Source: Armillaria gallica
Lineage: Eukaryota; Basidiomycota; Agaricomycetes; Agaricales; Physalacriaceae
Assembly (NCBI GenBank): GCA_037576215.1
Contig: JBANDB010000001.1
Coordinates: 5,952,001 to 6,016,000, forward strand
Length of the DNA: 64,000 bases
Reading direction: 5' to 3'
Below the pieces are notes generated by a model, which did not search any database, had not been told where the DNA came from, and saw only the letters and a list, made by a program, of their open reading frames with translations. Shown in pieces: positions 45,931 through 58,309 of this stretch; the first letter of the stretch is position 1; each line of letters begins with the position of its first letter. Made by a program: the position numbers and the translations under genes.

Positions 45931-47102
45931 ATGCATCAATGACAGCAATGACGGCAAAGGACAGGGCTCATCGTTCTCTGTTGCTGTGCCATGGGAAGAC
46001 CTAGGACAAGGCTCGCAGGGGCAGTAGGAGATGCTGGAAGGCTGCAGGAGGGTGGGAGGGTCCGGGCAGGAGGGCAGGAGGAAGATCAGGACACTGACAG
46101 CTAAGGATGGTGTCGACAACAACACGCTTGCGGACATGAATGGGCGACTTGAGGGCACATCGAATGCACCCAGAAATATGGCCATGTGACCACCACAACC
46201 CCCACAGCTTCCCACCCCATCCCTGGCCAACATTGGGCTGCCCTGCACCAATGAGGTCACCTATGGACCCCATACTGGTGCATCTCCCTTTGTGTGAGTG
46301 GGGGATTATGATTCTGTGGTCATTTTTCTTTCTGGACATCGTCATCACTGTACATCTGCCCACCATCCCAATGTCCACCTTTTAGACTTTGTATCACCCC
46401 TTACAGCCCCGCCGCTCTTGTAACGACCTTACTTTCAGCAATGTGGAATGCAATGGTGAAGTCCATTTTGCTGGATTGGCCCCTCATTGATGTCGAACAG
46501 CCACCAATATCGCCCGGCCAGCTTTTTGGCACTCCACCTGCAGGCTATCACCCCCAATTCTCAAGCAGCCTCGTCTTTCAATAGCAAGGGTATCAATGAC
46601 ACCGACAATACCGTGCATGACCCTGTCCCCAGCACCTATGCCCCGCATGCACAGCACAACAACGGGCATTTTTTTGGGGCATTTTTTCAGCCCAATAACT
46701 AGATATATTGTATTCATTACGATATATTACAATGGTTCTTTGGCCTAGGTGCTAGAATTGTTCGTTTCATATCGTGAGTGTGCGTTTATTAGTTCGAACC
46801 CCGGTGGTGTAAAATTTTTCTTCTAATCTAGTATATTTATGGGTTAAAAAAGGGTAATTCTGTCGCATGTAGATGTTGTACATTAGATCCGAATACATTT
46901 GTTTTGCAGTGAAAATGATATTTTAAAGAAATGTCAGAGCGGTGGAAAACATCATGAAAAAAAAAAACATACAGAGGGGCTGACACCGGAAAAGGGATGA
47001 CATATCGAGGAAAACATGCGAACCTGATCATCTCCAGAGGAGCTGGGAGGACGGGTGACAGCACCATCAAAGGTAGACAAAAATAAATTCTGCACATCAA
47101 AC

Positions 47103-47635
47103 CAAGGGGGCCCGAAAATTTTATTTTATTACACAGGGTCGAAATATTTTTTAAGGTGGCCGGAAGGGGAACCTACCTACCTCTATGATGTCATTATGAT
47201 GTAATATACCCATATAAGGTATGTATTTGTCATTTGGCTTACTTTGGCTTCTCATAGCCCTGTGCTTTGACGCAGTATTGTATGCTTGCATGCACTGTCA
47301 TGTTGTCAACAGATACCTGCACCATTCAATTACTTCCAGTACTTATCCCTGAATATTTCCATTGCTTGCCAATAGTGTCTAGCAGAGCCATAAGCTGCAT
47401 CACATGCATAGAAAACCTGAAAACACAATGTCTGGGACATTACCTATGGTTTACCGGGACAAATTCATGGTAGAAGCATAGCATTGAAGTATATTCAAGT
47501 TCTACAGTCATCATACCATCCAAAATGCAAAGATCTTCATAAAAAATCTGACCCTTCAAATATTTTTTAATGGTGTTCAACCGGAAACCTACCTACCACC
47601 GGCATGTACCGGGCCGCAATTTCTGGGCCCCCTTG
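47103..47635. mobile_element. 533-bp hAT-like MITE
   Basis: The ends are CAAGGGGGCCC inverted repeats extending with one gap to GAAAATT/AGAAATT. Perfect 8-bp flanking duplications CATCAAAC lie at 47095-47102 and 47636-47643. The subterminal stretches also match each other (CAAATATTTTTTAA, CCGGAA..CCTACCTACC). It has no coding capacity. Confidence 0.88.
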
Positions 47636-48008
47636 CATCAAACCTGTCAAAAATCACTGAGCTCGTACGACGCATTGGTAACAAATCAAAAGAAGCTCAG
47701 CACATTAATCAGAGAAATCAGCTGAGAATTTGGGCCTAATTTGACAGCAAGGTGCTTGAAGGCAGGAGCACACAGGCTCACGGCGTTGAGCACATCAAGC
47801 ACATTGAGGAGGCAACTACGCCCATGATGACGATGTGTTATGTGTCACCTTCCCCTATACCTGGTGTGGATTCCTCTGCCAAAAATCCATTGCAATTGCA
47901 AGCAGTAATGAATTGCGCCCAATTGCAAGTACAAGGGATTAATACATTACGGCTGTCTTACAGCTACAATGAATAATATATTGTTAGGCTTTTAACAGGT
48001 GAGTAAAG

Positions 48009-48538
48009 ACGATGAAAAGGTGCCGATTTCCTCTTGCAAATTAGTGGACACTTAACTCCCCTTCACCTGTCTCCTATAGTGTATTGGTCACGAGCAGAGT
48101 GCTGGGTTTGATGCCTATATGAGAAATAAAGTATTGTGCATCTGCTTTTTGTCACGCATGCGGATCACTAATGAAGACTAGATTTTGGCTAAATACTGCA
48201 CCATTTTCCCCCATACTAGGATTCGAGAGTGAAACAATGGCCAAGGATGATGAAGTGCATTGCTGTCACTATGAGATAGAGCTTTCGACTCCCTGCACTG
48301 AAGTGTATAGCGGTGGGGTGGTGTTGGTATTGGCACAAGGTCCCAATCGAATGGGTCCATGACCCTGACAGGTACATGGGTGAAAGGAGCTTCAGAGAAC
48401 TCGGCTCGGACTATGAGAGCGGTAATATGATGATAAACCACCAACAGTACAAAAGATGGGGGTTCCAATTCAAGAAAAATATATGCATGTCTGGGTGACA
48501 ATTGCTCGATTTCACAACCTATACGATAGGTAAGGTAT
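48009..48538. repeat. block B 3' flank, right portion
   Basis: Matches 5416-6231 and 60604-61180 with deletions. It ends just before the stop codon of the DUF6535 copy. It contains one tRNA-like B box (near 48105). Confidence 0.55.
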
Positions 48539-51500
48539 CTACACTTCACCACCACTGCTCACCACTTCCTTGTTTTTCAACTCTCTATCACGCTGCCACC
48601 GGAACCGATGCCAAAGTGACAACGGCAAACGCATGTTCATTGGTGGACTGTCCGGACGATCATCCTTGTCCTGCTCGAACGCAGTGACATCCATCCCGTA
48701 TTCATCCACACACCCCCCTTGAACAAACACCTGGAAAGCTCCCATGCGACGAGAATAATCTTCATGGGGATACTCCCAACCAAAGTATTCAGGTACAGTG
48801 TTGAGTTTCTCCAGACATTGGAGCCAGGACGGATGATTGGGAGATAGGAGAGCAAGGTGTCGAAGAACAGGGTTCGATTTGATTTCATCCTCATGCACAA
48901 GGAGAAGAGCACAAGCAGTGAAGAGGATTTGAGGCTCAAAGACGTAGTCTCTGGCCTGCTGGAATATCTGGGAGTCCAATCTATCGGGTACCAATGCAAG
49001 AACAAATTCACGAACGACGGCTACTGCATCCCATACGTCTATACTGCTCGAACAGGGCAGATCTGCCAATGAGTCAGATAGGTGCTGGGTAACAAAATGT
49101 TTAACAGCTTGCTTTATGAAAAGGGACGAGAAGAAGTGAAGGGCGAGTTCAGTCGCCAGTGTAAATCGTTGAATATCTTCCTCGAAAACCACTAGAGGTT
49201 TATATACACATGATTTCCATTCATCATCTTCGAAAGCAATTTGAACAAACTTTGCACCCAATTCTGGGGTACACCAGTCCTTGGGAAGGAAGTGAGGGTG
49301 ATGTGATGTGGAATTGAGTACTCGGAGAAAGACGATTAAGGCAATGCAACAATCTTCAACAGACACTGGACTATCGCCAAACTTGTCCAATGAGATCACC
49401 GTGTACAGCAGTTTTAGGGCCGCATGACGATTCACATCCAAACGAAAAGAAGGGATGTTTTTATCAATGAGCGAAAACTTGTGAACATCCAGATGAACTC
49501 CAATGTTGAGCAAAACTTGGCCGATGAAAGTGTAGCTGTAACGGTCAGAGTCGCCGTAGAAAACTTTGGGTATGTCCCAAACGGAGGGTGAGCTAGCCAT
49601 TTTGAGGAGAAAACACAGCTTGGGATCCTGAGGTGGCTCAGGGAATTCACTGGTGGGACCGAGATAGTCAATGCCACCCTGGATGTTTTGGATGTCTACA
49701 TGGCCTTGGATGATGGTCTCAAAAACGCATTGGTACAGACATGTATGGATGGCCATACGAAGAGGGACCGGTTCATCCATTTGTGGAGAAGGCGAGGAGA
49801 TCTTCAATGTCATCGGAATGGACGCTATGTCAGAGTCGATGGGTGTCTCTAGACGCCTTGAGGCTCCCAAAGTGAAGACTAATGGAGGGGGAGGAAACAT
49901 AGGATGCCAAAAGGATGTAGGGATCTCATTTAAGAGCAAGGAAACATTAATACTCGGATCCAATGGGTGGAGCCTGCGAAATATTGAGGCCCATACAATA
50001 GGCTGCAGACAAAGTTGTGAGTTGCCCATTGAATCCATCAAGGCGGAGATGACTATATCTGACAACGAGTTTTGGATTGACTTGGAGGAATCAATAAATA
50101 TGCTGACAGATTGCAGAGCTGCGAAAGTGCCACGTGGCAACTTATCGTCTACAGATTCCAGAAGAAAGAATAGAAAGGGTGTATCTGCAAAGCGAAGATA
50201 TATGCGAATGTAACAGCTCAACTCCCTTGCAATGAAAGGGCTATTGTTGTCATTACGCAATGATGTTAGAAGCTCGTTAATGATGGGCCTTAGCGCAAAT
50301 TGTTCCAATCGGGACATTAAAGAGTCCATTGAATGTTGCGTTGGAGATTCCACCTGCGATTTCAGAGGTGACTGACCTCAGCAGCAATGCGCTGAGTGAT
50401 TGTACGACAACATTGCGGACGCTAAGATTGGACAAGATCTCAAATAGCCAAGAGAGAGCGTATAAATCGATGACATCAGCACTGAGGCCTACAGCTGCGT
50501 GTTCAGCAGCTCGTAAAGAGTGAACAGGCTGTGCGAGCACCATTCCCGAGGCCTCCTTTGTGTGCCCAGTGGCCTCTTTGGTCTCCGCTTTCCCTGGGTG
50601 CCCATGATTGAAGAAGCGAGAGATAATCCAGCCGTGGAGTCGATTGGCATAAGCGTATATCGGGAACATGTACTGCACCAATGGGGTCCTGTAAGGGCAC
50701 GATGGATATATGATAGGCAGGAAGTTCGTGATGAAGTATGCGGAAAATGATGTGAATGTGATCGATCCGACAGCAGATGCGATTGATACGTGTAGAGGGA
50801 TAAGGAAAAGAACCAAACCTGCGAGGAAGACACCAAGTGATAGACTCATAAGGACGGGTAGCATCCCGATAATGAGATCGACACCCCATCGCTCTAGCCC
50901 CATGTATCGGAAATGACGCACACGACATCTATCCCGTGGTGTCCCAGATGGGACCGACATATATTGGTGGATCCATTGCTTCGTCAAAACAGCGAACAGC
51001 GCAGTAGTGAGACTGAGCGAAAGGCTGACGAACCAAAGGCCATTCACCCATGAATCAGATGCAGTAGGATGAAAATCCGAGAACGGAGTAAGGCCTGAAC
51101 AGGGAACGTCGTTCACAGAGGAACCATTGCCTGCCGCACACTGAACATTGATCAGCTCGAACAAAAGTGAGGCAGCGACCGCACTGTTGTCAACCTGGAG
51201 GCTCTGTGAGGTCTGCGCGACAAACGTGGTGACCACTGCAGAAAAAAGACCCGCCTAATCATCGACGTCTATTAATGATGGCAGGATAATTTTCGATGTG
51301 GCACTCACAAAAACTAGTAGAACATCTAATCCATCCCTCCATCCCTCCACCCTCTCGATATCATATGCGGCACACTCCTCCAGGTATGTTCTCCATACCC
51401 TGGCAGTGGGTCCTAACTCCACATGCTCCTTATCTTCCGGAAATTTCTCTTCGTAGTTGAATGGATCATTTCCTTCACTTGTAATGAGATGTATGGCAAG

Positions 51501-51751
51501 TCCCTGCGATGAATTCACACACCTTTCACTATATATTCACGACGCTGGATTCCCATCATACCGCGGGTTGATTTTCGTTGTCGTCGGGAGGAATAGGCTG
51601 TCAAATTCTCGACTAGCTCCTGAATTTTATTCTCCAGCTGGGAATCCTCGTCTGAGTTATCAGGCGTCTCCATATGAGTCTTGTTTCGAGCACTGGGAGA
51701 GTTTTGTAAGTCTTCATCGTCAGCGGTGTGCGCGGAATTGATTGAAGGCAT
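48539..51751 (-). pseudogene. DUF6535 domain protein, block B copy, frameshifted
   Basis: Exons correspond to 51562-51751, 51309-51472 and 48539-51254, with the same introns as block A. Sequence is highly similar to the block A protein: DVLLVF at the exon 2 end, VAQTSQSLQVDNSAVAAS, then the same four membrane segments. A 2-bp deletion near 50362-50366 (GAGAG shortened to GAG) shifts the frame within the RSVTSLKSQ region, so the ORF stops at 50277, and the downstream part (from 50353 back to 48539, about 600 codons) continues in another frame. Both halves are otherwise open, so the break looks recent. Confidence 0.8.
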
Positions 51752-51955
51752 GGCTTTCGAGGGAGGAGAGGAAAGAGTCAGCTAGACGCTGTGACACCCG
51801 GTCACGACCGTTTCTGTACCCGAGCTGATGATGCTGCCGTCCTGCTGATGCGACCAACAGTGTCACCAACAGCCTCAGATAGTGCTATATAGGACTATCT
51901 GAAGCTTTTTATGCTGAGCTTTGACTGGACGAACATCAAAGAGGCAGCCCAAGTA

Positions 51956-52199
51956 CTGTACTATTTTGACCGTATCTTCACGGGGTGTTACGCGTTATGC
52001 AACATCTTCATAAACTACATCTTCATTATGATGTCATATACCTTAATGGGCAGTCCGGCGTATGCCGGACCGAAATTTTATTGCTTTATTGAGTAATTTA
52101 AGGCACTAAAGGGGCCTGTTACGCGTTACGAAGTTCGCCTATCTTCACATAATGGACCCCCGTTACGCGTTATGTGAAGATACGGTCGAAATAGTACAG
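51956..52199. mobile_element. 244-bp mariner-like MITE
   Basis: 26-bp terminal inverted repeats (CTGTACTATTT(T/C)GACCG...) with one mismatch, flanked by TA on each side (51954-51955, 52200-52201). Block A has the empty site CAAG-TA-GTTCAG at 9490. The interior has three copies of GTTACGCGTTA. Confidence 0.88.
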
Positions 52200-52531
52200 T
52201 AGTTCAGTTCATTGCTGAGAGGGTGGCGAAAGTCACTGCTCTCACAAGCTCAAGCAGTCGCTGACAGGCGCAGAGGTTGATTGCGAAAACCCGAGCTAGA
52301 CTATGTACGTGTTTATATACTGCATGAATAAAGAATAAAAGGGAAAAGCCGGGGGAGTGAAGGATAGGGGAAAGGAATAAGGTAAAAGAATCGGGCCATA
52401 GGCCGACGCGTAACATATGCCCTCCTAGCCAACAACGTTGGGCACTACAAGTAGGTAGGATCGAATAGCGTAGGATGAATCTTTAAGGTAAGTAAGCGAA
52501 AGTTTGATGGAAGAAAGTAAACGTCACGAGA

Positions 52532-53957
52532 CTAATTTTCCGCATTCTGCATGGCAGCATCTTCCTTCTCGCCGTTCACATCGATATCAGGATCACCCTC
52601 CGCATTGTCGTCTCCATTGCCGTTGTTAAACGAGCCCAGGATAAACTGCAGCGGACGCTCTGAGCCCGAGTCCGAGCTCGAAAGGAAATCAGACAGTTGT
52701 CACGGTCGTCCTCCCGAAGTAATCCAGCTCGCTTGTCCTTGCGTTGCTGGATGGCACGATTATTGGCCCTTTCCCACCTGAGGAATTGGGCTATCTTCGT
52801 ACTCACGTTCTGGAACGATGACATAACCAGGGATTGGGAATGAAGAGGATGGGCATATCAACCTTGAGCTTGCAAGCGGTGGGAGTGGGATCGTCAAGGT
52901 GAGTGAGGTGATAGTCGCCAGATGAGTTGTCCCACTCAGCGAATTTGTCCTCTGCAGGGCCTGCGTTGTACGAAGCCGCAATGATGGAGTACCCGTGGCG
53001 AAGCTGGCGGCAGGTACCGTCAAGGTGAGTGAGGTGATAGTCGCCAGATGAGTTGTCCCACTCAGCGAATTTGTCCTCTGCAGGGCCTGCGTTGTACGAA
53101 GCCGCAATGATGGAGTACCCGTGGCGAAGCTGGCGGCAGGTACCAAGGCCTTCGGTTTTGTGTGTGTGGCGGACGAGGGCGTTGTGCTCGATGCATTGAT
53201 GCATGATACATTGTATCGTTGTGAACTGATGGCAGATTATGGCATGATGTTGAACTGTCCGTCAATTCAGCGTAACTCGTAGTGCGTTTATTATGTTCTT
53301 CGCCCCGAGTCTTTCTCGTGAGCTTCAGCTACCTGGATGAACGTTGAGTGCACTGTACTACAGCGTGAATATGAGACGCTCGAATAAGAAATAGCAAGAC
53401 ACTTACAGCAAACACCGAACACTGTTCCCCAAGTGATTTCATAAATATACAGTGAATTATAACATCTTCACATCGCAGATGTGGTGCTCGGTGCTCACGG
53501 GTGTTTTGTGAGTTGATATCGCCCACAGAACCCGCCTAATAGGGAGCCAATAGGCTATGAAGGGGTTGATGAATTGATCTCGGAGCGGGAATCGCTCTTT
53601 CCAATCAATTGCATCGTCATCGTCTTCGATTCTAGCAGCTGATCAATTCCATAAATACGATGAAAAAATGCGGACCTAACTCACCCAATCAATACGGCAC
53701 AGATTCTCGGTCGGCCCATGTAATTATGCAGACTATTCAGGTAGTCTTGCGTTGTTGGTGAACAAATACTTCGGTCCCGCTTCAGAGTTTCTATCAGTTC
53801 CTGACTCTTGGAGTCGCCAGCAAGGATCACCTGAATCTGAGGTGCTCAGAATACATGTCATTTTACCAAAACTATCACTCTCGCTTCGTCGATAATCGAG
53901 AGCTGATCAGCTTGTCGATGGTAAGATCTTGTAGGCTTCTAAGGTAACTGTCAGTCA
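52532..53957 (-). pseudogene. multi-exon gene of unknown function, block B copy
   Basis: Paralogue of 9866-11117 and less damaged. The exon with MTDSYLRSLQDLTIDKLISS (from 53957) has lost the splice donor seen in block A. Next come IQVILAGDSKSQELIETLKR...TTQDYLNSLHNYMG (about 53700-53835), DDDDAIDWKERFPLRDQFIN...IAYWLPIRR (about 53520-53640), SLGEQCSVFA (about 53405-53440) and an exon of NAGPAEDKFAEWDNSSGDYH present twice because of a perfect 126-bp tandem duplication. An acidic Ser/Asp C-terminus ends at 52532. Whether any copy makes protein is unclear. No domain is recognised. Confidence 0.5.
52893..53144. repeat. perfect 126-bp tandem duplication within an exon
   Basis: Units 52893-53018 and 53019-53144 appear identical. 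Block A has a single copy. The duplication keeps frame (42 codons). Confidence 0.9.
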
Positions 53958-54257
53958 TGCTATTGGATCCTAGTAGACGGAAACACTACATGTAGGCGCA
54001 TTGCCCCGCAGTAGGTTTGACTCCCAGCTAGATGATGCCCATTGACAAACACGGCCTTTTATTTGAGCTTTTCCTTTCTCACGAATATCAGATGGAGACT
54101 ATTTTATGTCTCTTCCTGGGATTTGCGCGTGCCCAGAACGTTTGTCAAAAACAAAGGAGTCGGAAGAACCTGACGTCTGCTTTGGGTCACAAAGATCTTG
54201 GCATTGCGAAGAAGATACGAACTCCTAATACTCTCGGGCTGCGTGTGGCAGATTCGT

Positions 54258-55050
54258 TTATCGTACATCCACGGTCCTGAGCGCCAACACTTTTTCGATG
54301 AAATCGCCATAAAGCACGCCCCTGTCTTTTCGAGAGCTGATAACATGACCCCCTCGCCTAGTCGGTATGCTCGCCGAATCCAACAGAACTCTCTGCCTGA
54401 CTGAATCCTTCATATTCGAATGTATGTGGCCCAGCGAGGATGTTTGCCCCCTTGATAAGAGCAAGGCAGGGGAGTACAACTTCGGAAGAGCGAGGATGTT
54501 CATCGTCCTTGCTGAGTGGCTGAGGACGTAGATGTTAGAGTACGGGAAGGTTATCTGCGACCCATTTCCCGCACGTCCTAAGTCGCAATAAGGAACTGGG
54601 CAACCTAGTCGACGAGGTGATAGTCAGGGACAACGGTGATGAACCCGCGAGCGGCAGAGTAGGAGCCGAAGTTGTAGCCGAGGGCAGGAAGACCAAGTAT
54701 AACCAGTAACCTGCTGTCGTGTGAGAAGACAAGGAGCGTCAGGGCGTGGAATGGGAGGGCAGTACACGTCGAGTTTGTGGCGACTAGTCAGGATTCCCGT
54801 ATGGCCTTCTCGATTGACACGCGCTTAGATTTCGGGATGGGAATGAAGGCAATTAGTGCTATTCAAGTAGGTCAGCAATAGCATAATGTAAGAGACATGA
54901 CGTACTCGGCACTAAGATATCACTGATTTCTCTTCCTTGGATGTGTTACATGGCTCGCTGGATACCTGCTACCATCGCCCATCGCCTTGTACCCAAAAAA
55001 CCTGGTCTCATCCTCAAACGATGCACGAGATGTCGTTGCAAGATGTTGCT
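54258..55050 (-). pseudogene. alpha/beta-hydrolase remnant H4
   Basis: Paralogue of H1. YYPPI/HSAGFY-like and VPDYHLVD...VQFP-like pieces are seen in broken frames at about 54550-54760. The conserved splice-junction sequence lies at 54871-54925. No open gene. Confidence 0.45.
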
Positions 55051-55103
55051 CCAATTCGGATGAGAGGCATCGAGTGCTCTGACTAATGCAGTTGGCGCGC
55101 GCA

Positions 55104-55350
55104 CTAATCGATCAGGGTTTGCCTTTGAGGATGGGGTTGACGTTGAATATTAATAATCATGTTATGCAAGGGCTGTTCAAGCCGGTCAGCGATAGCAAAA
55201 TATAAGAGAGAAGAAACGTACTCGGCAGCAAGATATCGTTCATCTCTCCCCTTGATTTTCTCCGTGGCTTGTTCGAGGTTTACTGCCATGGCCCATGCAT
55301 CTTATACCCCAAGAGAGTCGCCTGACGCCCTCATCGACGATGACAGGTTG
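55104..55350 (-). pseudogene. alpha/beta-hydrolase remnant H5 (N-terminal exon only)
   Basis: MAVNLEQATEKIKGRDERYL followed by the shared donor/intron sequence (55184-55235). The rest of the gene is missing. Confidence 0.4.
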
Positions 55351-56795
55351 TGAAATTAGTGACCGACTCAGATGGGCGATGTTAATGAGATGAGAGGTGG
55401 TACGCCGGTCCGCGAGGAACACGGGGTAGGTTCGGGTGCTCGCAGTGTACACTGAAAATGAGCCCGGGGGCATGGAGAACGGAAGAAATTCAAATTGGAA
55501 AGTGAAAGTCACAGAACGGTCACAACCATTCCCTTTTTCGACTCCGTCTCGCTCAATTATTCGATACAAGGATCTCCAAAGGATCTCAGTCCATGTCTTT
55601 AGTAGTACATCGGAAACGTACATGGTTGTGATCCATTTCGATGTGTGCGAGGGTTCGACTCCCAGTAAGACAATGTGAGGCTTGCAATGATTAGGTTGTA
55701 ATCGGCATTTTTTTCGACAAAGTTGCATTCAAATTTCACTGGCAATTACTCTCCGCGCGGAGCGGTTCCATATACACACAACAATACCTCAACATCTCAC
55801 CCAAGGTAGCTTTCAAATTTTTTTTGCTGTCCTCTGCTAGGCGGAAACTTCTGGTTCAGATTTTAGAAGGCGAATATGCAGATGGGTGGGCGACGACTAT
55901 CAACCAGTTCAGGCGCCAAGTCATTGTGTATATCAGCTCCGTAAGTATCATCTCCTAGACAAAACTCAGTGCCGATCTCTCTCACAATGGAATGTCTTGT
56001 TTCCCATCTTTTCTCTAATGCTGCGGGGCAGATCCAAACTCGCTCTCTGGTAGTGTATTAGTCATTACGCGTGTCTATTATATCTTCGTCGGGTTTGCCA
56101 CGGAGGCTCGGTTCGATACCCTGTCAGAGAGTCGCCAAAACTGCTGGAGGGGTAATTTTTATCCACCGTCTATGCCAAGCCGAATGGATTCAAGAACCCG
56201 TACGGGTAACGGCGTACTCTAATTCTTATTCCACCGCTGGAGAATGAGAAAATCTGTGCCCGACGTTGGTTGGATGACGGGGCCAGGAACGTAGATCTAA
56301 GATGTCAAAGTGAGACTGTGGTATTATTTATCGGAAATGACAGCGAAGAAGCCGGGGTTGTGGCGAAGACCGCCTGTGTTGGTCATCATGTAGAAGCCGT
56401 CGAAGAGTATGCTTGATGCACCCATATTGGTATGTTCCCCGGTCAAAGGGCAAATGTTCCCGGGCCCGTTTGTTTCTCTTCCTTGGAATTGCCAGTGCAC
56501 TACTATATCAAAGACTCCTCGCCTTTCACAAGCCCCACTCTGGGTACCGGTACCGCGACAGATACCCATCATTCTCCCTCAAAAGCCGACTTGTGTTGTT
56601 TCCAATGTTCATATCAGCATTCTCTGTCCCTAGATCCTGCTTTCTTTCCATTTATCCAACTTGCTGTGATGAAGAGATAAGTTTTTCTTATTGTTCTGTT
56701 ACATTAGCACTGACATATATGTACATACAATTAAGGCATCGCTCATTGAATACAGGACCACTGAGATGGACGGTGGACACGTACACGGCAAACCC
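55351..56795. other. intergenic with tRNA-like sequences
   Basis: No gene recognised. tRNA-like B boxes lie at about 55650 and 56110. Open frames here lack family features. Confidence 0.4.
56043..56131 (+). repeat. tRNA-like cloverleaf remnant
   Basis: The 89-base segment begins CTCTCTGG and ends CAGAGAG, which pair as a 7-bp acceptor stem, and contains GGTTCGATACC as a B box. The T-stem pairs poorly and the D-arm is weak, so this is probably a tRNA pseudogene or SINE. Confidence 0.4.
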
Positions 56796-57370
56796 TCAAT
56801 AGCGAGCATGCAAACATGGTAAATTTGACACCACGTCCTGTCCTGAGCGCCAACACCAAGCTGCGACCATCTGAGACAAACCCACCGCTCTCATCTTCAA
56901 AGCCTCGTTCAACTTTTCGGGAGCGAAGGGAACAGCCCTCTCGCCAAAGAGCCTGGGAGTTGGTACACTCGCCAAATCCAACAACGCTTGTATAATCTTC
57001 TGCTTGGTCTTAGTGTCGACACCTGACAGCATCCTTCATGTGTACGGTCCAGAGAGGAGGACCGGCGCTTTGATACAGGGGGAGGGCAAGGACGGTGAAC
57101 GTGTTGTGTTTATCACTTCCGCAGAATGGCCGGATGTAGATGTCAGAACCAGGGAAGGGGAGGTTATCCACAACCCATTGGGGCACGTCGTATGCCAAAA
57201 AGTCAGGCAGTGAAGTCAATGTTATAGTAGATGATGGACGCGGTACTGGGCTGCTTTGTTCACCCCACTTGCTCACATCCTCCGCCCTGCCAGCACGCGT
57301 ACAACACGCTACTGTCTCTCTGAGCAGGATGTAAGCAGGGAATGTCCCTCTCGCTAAATCCAACAACGCC
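56796..57370 (-). pseudogene. alpha/beta-hydrolase remnant H6
   Basis: C-terminal and central pieces (VPQWVVDNLPFPGSDIYIRP, LALPLYQSAGPP) with LLDLASVPTPRLFGERAVPF downstream, spread over frames separated by stops. Confidence 0.45.
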
Positions 57371-57453
57371 AGCGGAACGCTTTACTTGGTACAGCCTGGA
57401 AAACCAGCTCGAAAGTATAGCCCTGGGAGGGCGAGAATGTTCACGTCTCAGAG

Positions 57454-57880
57454 TCAAGGAGGGGTAGATTCTTTGCACACGTCCTGACCTGCACTAGGGA
57501 GCGCGGCGGTAGTCGAGGATGGGAAACGTTCATGTGCCCATGTAAAAGCTGCCGCGGTATGAGAAAACGAGAATCGGAGACGCCAGGTGTGGCGTTCAGG
57601 TGGACCATATTGGTGGGATTCTCGCGTGATGTCCTCGATCAACATGCATTTGGCTTCGAGGATTGGAAGGAAAGCATTTATTACTCTTCAGGATTGGTCG
57701 ACCGGTCAACGATAGCAAAATGTAAGAGACAAGACGTACTCGGCACCAAGATATCGCTGATTTCTCTGCCTCGAATCTGTGTGATTTGTTACTACATGTC
57801 AACCACCATTGCCCGCCCATCTTATACGGACAGAAACCTTGTCTCGTCCTCAAACGATGCACGGGATGTCATTGTAGGAT
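57454..57880 (-). pseudogene. alpha/beta-hydrolase remnant H7 (N-terminal exons)
   Basis: An exon with FEDETRFLSV...GRAMVVDM interrupted by stops, then QIRGREISDILVPS before the conserved donor at about 57735, then RESHQYGPPERHTW at about 57600. Confidence 0.45.
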
Positions 57881-58309
57881 TCGTGAGCTGTGGCCCCGAC
57901 TCGGATGAAGATGCCTTGCAGATTAGAATCGAAGAAGCGGAAATCGGGGACGATGGTGAAAAATCTGCGGTCAACGATGAACGAGGACGTCTAGGTTCTT
58001 GCGTGGTCTTCTCAGTTGACGTATGTGGAATGGATGCGTCTAGTCCTGTTGAGCGATGTCGATAGTTAGGAGAAGTGCAAACGGAAGAAAAAGGACGTAC
58101 TCGACAGCAAGAGTCTCCCTTCTGGTTGTGTGATTGGCGCTGTTGCGACTCGGATGAGAGGCATTGAGTGCTCCATCCTAGTTGACGTTGAGGCGCGATG
58201 GGCACGGAGAGTTGAACTCGAGCAAGATTGACGTGAGCTTCGAAATGAGGGCGAGTTTATGAAGAGTTTGTATGCGGCAGAAAAATGCAAACCGCGTAAG
58301 GAAATGGCG

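Larger units (their letters stand above)
43300..47998. mobile_element. 4.7-kb insertion of unclassified repeat DNA
   Basis: Defined by comparison with blocks A and C, where the flanks are joined. The ends show weak inverted similarity (CAGGCCTTATATCCCTTACAATTA and the reverse complement of the right end, CTGTTAAAAGCCTAACAATA). A 9-10-bp duplication would suit a Mutator-like element, but no transposase was found. Inside are two diverged copies of a repeat (43900-44700, 45400-46700), a (CAA)n microsatellite (45905-45930), a tRNA-like B box near 46795 and a hAT-like MITE (47103-47635). Confidence 0.7.

Noticed and set aside
55240..55728. 162-residue minus-strand frame
   Set aside because: It runs across a hydrolase remnant exon and a tRNA-like repeat and has no conserved motif.
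56043..56131. Functional tRNA
   Set aside because: The acceptor stem pairs, but the T-stem and D-arm do not, and no clear anticodon loop can be drawn.
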